Assembly (NCBI GenBank): GCA_013115135.1
Contig: JABANP010000887.1
Span: forward strand, 1 to 13,419
Reading direction: 5' to 3'
DNA length: 13,419 nucleotides
Source of the DNA: Perkinsus olseni
Lineage: Eukaryota > Perkinsozoa > Perkinsida > Perkinsidae
Shown here in pieces: positions 8,520 through 13,419 of this stretch. Position 1 is the first letter of the stretch; each line of letters begins with the position of its first letter. The position numbers and the translations under genes were made by a program. The notes beneath the pieces are model-generated. The model saw nothing but the letters and a program-made list of their open reading frames with translations, had not been told where the DNA came from and did no database searches.

Positions 8520-8751
8520 TCACGTGTCCCGTAAATGGATTGCCCTCCGCCCCCGTTGCCTCTGATGACTGTACCGGTAAGATGCTGCGTGCAGCTACGG
8601 GTGTTCTCTGCCGCTCTCTGCTGAGACAACAATGCTTCGTTTGCCCCCTAACGCCGCGGACTCCGCGTTGCGGAGTGCGGCTGCGAGAGTTTTCACGGCG
8701 GCCCCATTGCATGGAGCCTTTCAAGTTGGAGAAAGGCCTGCCAAGGTTCAT
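8520..8751 (-). other. Conserved spacer block with open frames on both strands (copy B unit)
   Basis: This is the paralogue of 5803-6060. The minus frame contains GRPFSNLKGSMQWGRRENS, KHCCLSRERQRTPVAARSI and EGNPFTGHV. The + frame contains LRAATGVLCRSLLRQQCF. Both strands are open for 80 or more codons. A perfect 7+3+7 inverted repeat at 8660-8676 sits where this copy is 24 bp shorter than the block beside copy A. I have no function to offer. Confidence 0.25.
8660..8676. repeat. Perfect inverted repeat at an indel site
   Basis: ACTCCGC (8660-8666), GTT, GCGGAGT (8670-8676). The blocks beside copies A and C are 24-25 bp longer here and lack the palindrome, so it arose with the length change. 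Confidence 0.8.
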
Positions 8752-9364
8752 GCTCAGTAGCGAGGCACAAGAGCCTTCGAACCAAATACTTCAATGCTTA
8801 GCTCAGCACTAAGGTAGTGACGATAGATGAGACCTAGTCTAACTTACAAGCTCCTTCATATGGCCCGAGGTGGAAAGTGATTACGTCTCTCAGGCCAAGT
8901 CCTAGGTTGCTCCCAGGTAAGGATGGGCGGCGGGGGGGGGCGGTACATGACCAGCGGTTAACGACCATGGGCAGTTATCGTCGTAGCCGGGCTACTTGGC
9001 TGATCCAGTACGATAACATCCTCTATTTCTTCTCGTCTCGCACTCCCAATTTTGAAACACCGCGAACCGACTTAGCGTTGCAAAGTCGAGATTGCCCGAG
9101 GGCGGCGCTACGCTTTTCCACAAAGAGCGTCTGCTTCTCTTGATTATCCAAGCTCTCGGTTATCGACTGGACACAACAAAAGAGGCTCATGGTAACTCTT
9201 CCGAATAGGTGTAAAAAATAAGTATAATTGTTTATATCGAAATATGTCTGATGCTGACTAAATGGCTGCCTCGTTGAGTGCCCCGGATAGGAGGCACTCA
9301 GAAGGCACCATCGGTATCATGGCATCCTCCACGGGTCTGAGCAGAATAATAAGATGAGCTCGCC

Positions 9365-10462
9365 TCATGGTTTCACTCTTGCAATACCAATCTGCTTCTT
9401 GTCAAAGTCGAACGAAATATAGTACCCTGGAATGGTATTGTGACCGATTCTCCAGAAGCCTTCAGTGTTTTCAAGAAAGAGCAAAGTGCATGCGCTTGAC
9501 GATGCTAGCTCTTCGATATATTTCTCGTGCGGGACCTCCATGGAGACTTTTCCATCCACCCCCTCAAACGACAGCTCTATTGTCGGCAGATATTTCCTGT
9601 CTGCGCAGTCGATCTCATATCTATCCCCGACGAGCCTAATATCAATGGGCTTCTTGGCTCCGACTCTGATGAGAGTGATGAGATCTTCCCTAGCCTTAGC
9701 TGGCATGTATATGCCGTTGGTGCCGGTGTCCAGAATGGCATGCAGACCAGCTTGTCTCCTGGAGGCTCCACCTACATTTACGGCGAGCAAGTGAAGCATC
9801 CAATGACCTTCGCCGACCACAGGCATGAGAGATAATGGGCCAATGAACTTGTCCGGGTCCACTCCCCCCAGAAGCACTTCTCCACGCGCGAGAGACCCAG
9901 ACTCGAGATAGAGAGAAAAGCTCCGGCTCTTGATGTATCCCGAAGGATTCTTCACTAGCTGGTCGATCAGTGGGGTACGAAAAAGAGGGCGGTCCTGCGA
10001 GAAGCCAAGCCCCAACACAGAAGATGGAAAGTGCTCATCAGGCCCACGCCTGAGAGACACCTCTGAAGCGAATGAGACGATCAGCCCACTCTGCTCCGCT
10101 ATGTCAAATATGCCCGAGGTTCCGAGTAGTTGGATATCCGTGCCGTCTCCTAGCGTAACATTGATAGGGGGCACGGAAACAACGCATACCTCCGGGTAGC
10201 AATAGAAGCATCCGAAAATGCTATAGCCGCAAATGCTGGAACTATGGAAACCGCCAAAGATGAAGTACATGAGAGGCGTTTCGGTGTTCACCAATGCACC
10301 AAGGTTTTGATTGCTAACAGAAAGGTTGGCGACCAACCCGTAACGCGGGAATACCGGATCGACAATCTCTCGGCGCATAGGAAGCCTGATTAGGGGTACA
10401 GCTCGGGGATAGAGTAGAATGGTTGAGGAGATCATCCATAGCAGCTGCATTGATGCTTTCAT
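9365..10462 (-). CDS. Secreted pepsin-like pseudo-aspartic protease, copy B
   Basis: This is an intact 365-residue gene. Residues 1 to about 23 form a signal peptide with hydrophobic core LLWMISSTILL. The mature fold starts almost at once with YGLVANLSV (41-49), so there is no room for the usual propeptide of about 40 residues. Aligned with the A1 family, the first active-site motif (DTGS) is NTET at 59-62 and the flap region reads TLGDGT (103-108) without its tyrosine. The second motif is intact: ILDTGT (243-248). Other family marks are VLGLGF (149-154), FSLYL (182-186), GEVLLGGVDPDKFIGPL (194-210) and the closing strands WRIG (337-340) and FDFDKKQIGIA (351-361). Cysteines at 78, 85, 88 and 93 form a motif kept in all copies. 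The protein is predicted to be secreted or endomembrane, probably catalytically inactive but possibly peptide-binding. The start is supported by alignment with copy C and by the conserved leader. Confidence 0.9.
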   Translation of the reverse strand: MKASMQLLWMISSTILLYPRAVPLIRLPMRREIVDPVFPRYGLVANLSVSNQNLGALVNTETPLMYFIFGGFHSSSICGYSIFGCFYCYPEVCVVSVPPINVTLGDGTDIQLLGTSGIFDIAEQSGLIVSFASEVSLRRGPDEHFPSSVLGLGFSQDRPLFRTPLIDQLVKNPSGYIKSRSFSLYLESGSLARGEVLLGGVDPDKFIGPLSLMPVVGEGHWMLHLLAVNVGGASRRQAGLHAILDTGTNGIYMPAKAREDLITLIRVGAKKPIDIRLVGDRYEIDCADRKYLPTIELSFEGVDGKVSMEVPHEKYIEELASSSACTLLFLENTEGFWRIGHNTIPGYYISFDFDKKQIGIARVKP

Positions 10463-10479
10463 GAGGGGGAAAAGGTTGC

Positions 10480-10482
10480 CTG
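10480..10482 (-). promoter_or_regulatory. Conserved 3' splice acceptor before copy B
   Basis: The minus strand reads CTTATTCGCAG, then GCAACCTTTTCCCCCTC, then ATG. The CAG and the 17-nt pyrimidine-rich leader are conserved in all three copies, while sequence further upstream diverges. A 3' splice site so close to the start fits spliced-leader trans-splicing, common in perkinsids and dinoflagellates, or a short leader intron. I cannot tell these apart from the DNA alone. Confidence 0.5.
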
Positions 10483-11329
10483 CGAATAAGCTCTGTTGAT
10501 ATCCACAATAAGAGCCGACGTGAACAATGAGAGCCGCAAAGCAATGAAAAGCTAGAACTTTCTAGGTTGCGTATGTCATGCTGAACGTCAGGTCACAGGC
10601 GCCGCGCGCCGTCCCGCCGGGCGATGCCACCGCGTCACGAACGGAACAGCACCTGGGCTCGGGAAATAGCATCACTCCCATCCCAAGGTGCCACCCATGC
10701 TCACGTGACCGTCACGCCGTGACGTGCAACGGGATACGTGTCGCTGGCTTCGACACTGTCGGAGGGACAGTAGGCACGGAGTGGCTAGGTATTGGCGTCC
10801 GCGGCTCTGCCAGCCCGTGGCCTACCTCGCATCCTCTATCCGCTCCACATGCTGGTTGCGATAGGGCGTGTGTCTAGCAGTCAGGTTAGTGCTTCTGTCT
10901 CCACACTCCGGGAAGGTGTAGCCCGCATTGCCTACAGCGGCGGGCGTGCAGGCGCCAGCGTGAGCTGATGAACACCGGCCCGCACGAGGCGCTCTATTGG
11001 GTCCTGGTTGGAGATGCTCGCCTTGCCCAAGCATCCCCATCATTGGTGGGCCACCGATGAGTTACTATTGGAGCTTCCAAAAATACATTGGAGCCGCGGA
11101 GAACTGCATTGCATTTGTTCGTAGCCTCCTGTATTCCGGAACGGGGCAATTGATCTGGTGACACGGGCACCGTGCCTCAGCGGAGCGGCTTCATTTCATT
11201 AGTGTCACAGAGGTATTGCTAGGAAAGCCAGGATGTGGTAACGTTTGCCGACGCTTATTAGGTCAGGTTGTGCGAACGACTAGGAAGCACTGATTCTATT
11301 AGTAGCATCACATCGTAGAAGCAGGGTGG

Positions 11330-11584
11330 GAAGGTCACCTGTGCGGTATAAGGATTGGTCTGCGGCTCCGTTGCCTCTGGTGATCGTCGCGGATAGATGC
11401 TACGTGTAGCTGCAGGTGTTCTCCGCCGCTCTATGCTGGGACAACGATGCTCAGCTTGCCCCCTAGCAGGGCCGTGTTGCATCAGGCTCGCCGCGAACTC
11501 AGCGTTGCGAATCGCGAGGGCTGCGAGAGTTGTCGCGGACGCCCCATTGGAGCGAACCTCTGAAGTTGAAGAGAGGCCTGCCAA
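11330..11584 (-). other. Conserved spacer block with open frames (copy C unit)
   Basis: This is the third paralogue of the block at 5803-6060. The minus frame contains TLAALAIRNAEFAASLM, EHRCPSIERRRTPAATRSI and NPYTAQV. One extra base relative to the copy A block changes the frame in the first part, so the alanine-rich stretch here corresponds to a different frame there. This argues that at least one copy no longer encodes the protein, if it ever did. Confidence 0.25.
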
Positions 11585-11688
11585 GGCCCATCCTCAGTAG
11601 CGAGGCGTGGAGACGTCTTCGAACCAAAGGCTTTGATGCTTTGCTCTGCACTAAGAGTAGTGGCGAGAGATGAGGCCTAATCTAGTGT

Positions 11689-11745
11689 ACAAGCTCCTTC
11701 ATAATATGAAGTTCATTATGAACTTCATGTCATGAAGGAGCTTGT
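11689..11745. repeat. Nested hairpin inserted in spacer
   Basis: The outer arms are 11689-11702 (ACAAGCTCCTTCAT) and 11732-11745, perfect over 14 nt. The inner arms are 11706-11716 (ATGAAGTTCAT) and 11718-11728, perfect over 11 nt around one T. The copy B spacer has only ACAAGCTCCTTCAT followed directly by the flank (about 8847-8860), so about 44 nt were added here. It is too short, and lacks the coding capacity, for an autonomous transposon. Confidence 0.9.
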
Positions 11746-11963
11746 CCGAGGCGACGCTATGCGCCTCCGCAAAGACCGTCTGATTCTCTTGATTATCCAA
11801 GCTCTGGCTTATCGACTGAACACAACAGAAGAGGCTCATGTTAACTCTTGTAAAAACTGTGGAAAATGAATATAATTGCTTATAATAAATTATATTTCGT
11901 GCTGACGAACTAGACTGCCCCGTTAACAGGCCCGGAGAGGAGGCACCCAGCAGGTACCTCAGC

Positions 11964-11984
11964 TTACAGGTTCAGCACCTGTAA
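11964..11984. repeat. Inverted repeat inserted downstream of copy C
   Basis: TTACAGGT (11964-11971), TCAGC, ACCTGTAA (11977-11984). The A and B spacers lack it: B goes directly from AGGCACTCAGAAGGCA to CCATCGGTATCATGGC, so about 28 nt were gained in this copy. It could form a hairpin 62 nt past the copy C stop codon in the transcript. Confidence 0.85.
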
Positions 11985-12045
11985 CCATCGGTACCATGGC
12001 ATCCTTCACGGGCGTGAGCAGAAATGATAATGAAATGGACTCGTC

Positions 12046-13154
12046 TCATGGTTTCACTCTTGCAACGCCAATCTGCTTCTTGTCAAAGTCGAATGAATAG
12101 TAGTACCCCGGAATGACATTTTGACCGATTCTCCAGAAGCCTTCGGTGTTTTCAAGGAAGAGCAAAACACATGAGGTTGTACTTAACGATTGGATCTCTT
12201 CGACATAGTTCTCTTGCGGCACCTCCGTGGAGACTTTTCCATCCACCCCCTCAAACGACAGCTCTATTGTCGGCAGATATTTCCTGTCTGCGCAGTCGAT
12301 CTCATATTCACTCCCGTTGAGCCTAATATCAATGGGCTTCTGGAGTCCGAATCTGATAAGAGTGATCATATCTTCCCTAGCCTTAGCTGGCATGTACATG
12401 CCGTTGGTGCCGGTGTCCAGAATGACGTGCAGACCAGCTTGTCTCCTGGAAGCCCCACCGACGTAAACGGCGAGCAAGTGCAGCATCCAATGACCTTCGC
12501 CGACCACAGGCATGAGAGCTAACGGCCCGATGAACTTGTCCGGGTCCACTCCCCCCAGAAGCACCTCTCCACGCGCAGGGAACCAGACTCGAGATAGAGG
12601 GAAAAGCTGTGGCTCTTGATGTATCCCGAAGGATCTTTCACCAGTTGATCGATTAGTGACCCACGAAAGAGTCCTGGGCCGTCCTGCTGGAAGCCGAGCC
12701 CCAAGACAGAGGATGGGACGTCAGGCCCAGGACTGAACCACACCTCTGAGCCGAACGAGACCCTCGGCAGATCCTGCTCGGTTATGTCAAATGAGGCTTC
12801 AGTTAAGACTAGTATTACAGTTGAGCCGTCCCTCAAGGTAACCTTGGTCGGGGAGCCCAGAAGTGCACAGTCGTCCTCCTCTATGGGACAATACAAGCAT
12901 CCGAAAACGCTCACGCGGCAAATATCGGGGGGATAGATAATGCCCTCCAAGATGAAAAACATGAGAGGCGTTTCGGTGTTCACCAATGCACCAAGGCTTT
13001 GATTGTTGACAGAAAGGTTCGCGACCAACCCGTAACGCGCGAATACGGAGTTAACAACCTCTCGGCGCATAGGAAGCCTGATTAGGGGGAATGCTCGGGA
13101 ATAGAATAGGATGATTAAGGAGATCGTCCATAGGAGCTGCATTGATGCTAACAT
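12046..13154 (-). pseudogene. Aspartic protease homologue, copy C (single frameshift)
   Basis: The gene is complete from ATG (13154-13152) to TGA (12048-12046) except for one missing base at about 12571-12583, between ESGSL and GEVLLGG. Upstream of the break the frame runs through signal peptide (core LLWTISLIILF), YGLVANLSV, the altered first motif NTET (59-62), four N-lobe cysteines, VLGLGF and FSLYL. Downstream it resumes with MLLGGVDPDKFIGPL, ILDTGT, the FEGVDGKVS strand and FDFDKKQIGVARVKP. Because everything else is intact and close to copy B, this is either a very recent pseudogene or a consensus error in the assembly. Corrected by one base it would resemble copy B in length and features. 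Confidence 0.85.
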
Positions 13155-13419
13155 GAGGGGGAAAAGGTTGCCTGCCGATAAGCTCCCATCCTGATGTGCA
13201 CACGTGCACCGGGAAAAATCACTAGCTTCGTTACTGTCGGAGGGACAATGACCACGGAGTTGCTATCCTTATCGGCGGCCCTGCCACCCCGTGGCCCATC
13301 TGGCATCCTCTATCCGGCGTACATTCTGGATCCCATAGGGCATGCATCTAGTAGTCAGACTAGTGCTTCCTTCTGTACACTCTGGGAAGAGGGTAGCCCG
13401 CACTGTAGACAGCGGCGGA
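13155..13419. repeat. Start of the next array spacer
   Basis: This is the 5' flank of copy C, with the GGGACAATGACCACGGAGTTGCT block near 13241. From 13319 it matches the first 113 bases of the window: ACATTCTGG, AGGGCATGCATCTAGTAGTCAGACTAGTGCTTCC, and GTAGACAGCGGCGGA at the very end. This implies that the array continues to the right with at least one more unit. No gene is visible. Confidence 0.8.
13172..13174 (-). promoter_or_regulatory. Conserved 3' splice acceptor before copy C
   Basis: The minus strand reads GCTTATCGGCAG, then GCAACCTTTTCCCCCTC, then ATG. Leader sequence and 17-nt spacing are identical to copy B. Confidence 0.5.

Larger units (their letters stand above)
7814..9364. repeat. 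Array spacer between copies A and B
   Basis: This 1.55-kb intergenic region is the 5' flank of copy A and the 3' flank of copy B. Order on the + strand: the conserved leader and acceptor of copy A (7814-7833), a hairpin at 7843-7855 absent from copy C, the shared GCTTCGACACTGTCGGAGGA block near 7946, the ATTCTGGAGGTGAT to GTGGGAGGCACC block (about 8046-8215), the open-frame block (8520-8751), a run of nine Gs at 8932-8940, and a tract rich in short A/T runs near 9200-9240. No gene can be supported. Confidence 0.8.
10463..12045. repeat. Array spacer between copies B and C
   Basis: This 1.58-kb intergenic region is the 5' flank of copy B and the 3' flank of copy C. About 10500-10735 is a GC-rich stretch present only here: from the conserved AAGCTC to the conserved GACACTGTCGGAGGGAC is about 255 bp, against about 100 bp upstream of A and 50 bp upstream of C. 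The shared spacer follows: GGTTAGTGCTTCTGTCTCCACACTCC near 10884, GGCGGGCGTGCAGGCGCC near 10940, CGAGGCGCTCTATTGG near 10985, then the open-frame block at 11330-11584. Two copy-specific hairpins lie at 11689-11745 and 11964-11984. No gene can be supported. Confidence 0.8.

Noticed and set aside
9367..10199. Several + strand frames of 64-109 codons opposite copy B
   Set aside because: They are antisense shadows of the protease gene, and similar ones recur opposite copy C only because the genes are paralogous.
11689..11745. Miniature inverted-repeat transposon
   Set aside because: It is only about 44 nt of added sequence, has no target-site duplication that I can see, and the arms copy the flanking spacer sequence, which fits a local inverted duplication better.
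12519..12600. Programmed ribosomal frameshift joining the two halves of copy C
   Set aside because: Copy B reads through the same place in a single frame and there is no slippery heptamer or conserved structure. A one-base deletion or assembly error is simpler.
1..13419. tRNA, rRNA or CRISPR array
   Set aside because: No cloverleaf arms with the conserved T-loop sequence, no ribosomal RNA landmarks, and no regularly spaced short repeats. The repeats present are kilobase-scale units.

Overview
The window looks like nuclear DNA of a protist-type eukaryote. It has secreted pepsin-fold proteins, a gene fragment split by very short (about 46-55 nt) GT-AG introns, wide non-coding spacers, and no bacterial operons, Shine-Dalgarno sites or RNA genes. 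The protease family, the tiny introns and the conserved splice acceptors just before the start codons fit a perkinsid or related alveolate best. That placement is inference and was not tested by any search.

The backbone is a tandem array of a unit of about 2.65-2.7 kb. Each unit holds one gene on the minus strand for a pepsin-like (A1-type) aspartic protease homologue, plus a spacer of about 1.5 kb. Three gene copies are visible. Copy A (6668-7813) is a pseudogene. Copy B (9365-10462) is an intact 365-residue gene. Copy C (12046-13154) is almost intact but has a one-base frameshift. A fourth spacer starts at the right edge (13319-13419), and the left edge (1 to about 345 or 467) is the matching part of the spacer next to copy A. 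In all three copies the first catalytic motif (DTGS in pepsins) reads NTET or NTDT, while the second stays DTGT. The family is therefore predicted to be a secreted pseudoprotease.

The spacer left of copy A has been split twice. The first foreign block, up to 3205, ends in a 732-bp open reading frame resembling a truncated retrotransposon Gag (2464-3195). That frame is bracketed by a perfect 57-bp direct repeat (2383-2439 and 3149-3205). About 130 bp of spacer-like sequence follows (3207-3335). The second foreign block (about 3336-5800) begins AT-rich and contains, at 4824-5734 on the minus strand, the 3' part of an intron-containing gene for a coiled-coil protein. The array spacer resumes at about 5745-5803.

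Length differences between array copies repeatedly fall on perfect or near-perfect short inverted repeats (6719-6784, 7168-7182, 7843-7855, 8660-8676, 11689-11745, 11964-11984). This suggests that local inverted-duplication mutation is a main cause of copy decay. All three genes also keep a CAG splice acceptor exactly 17 nt before the start position, which fits spliced-leader trans-splicing or a leader intron.
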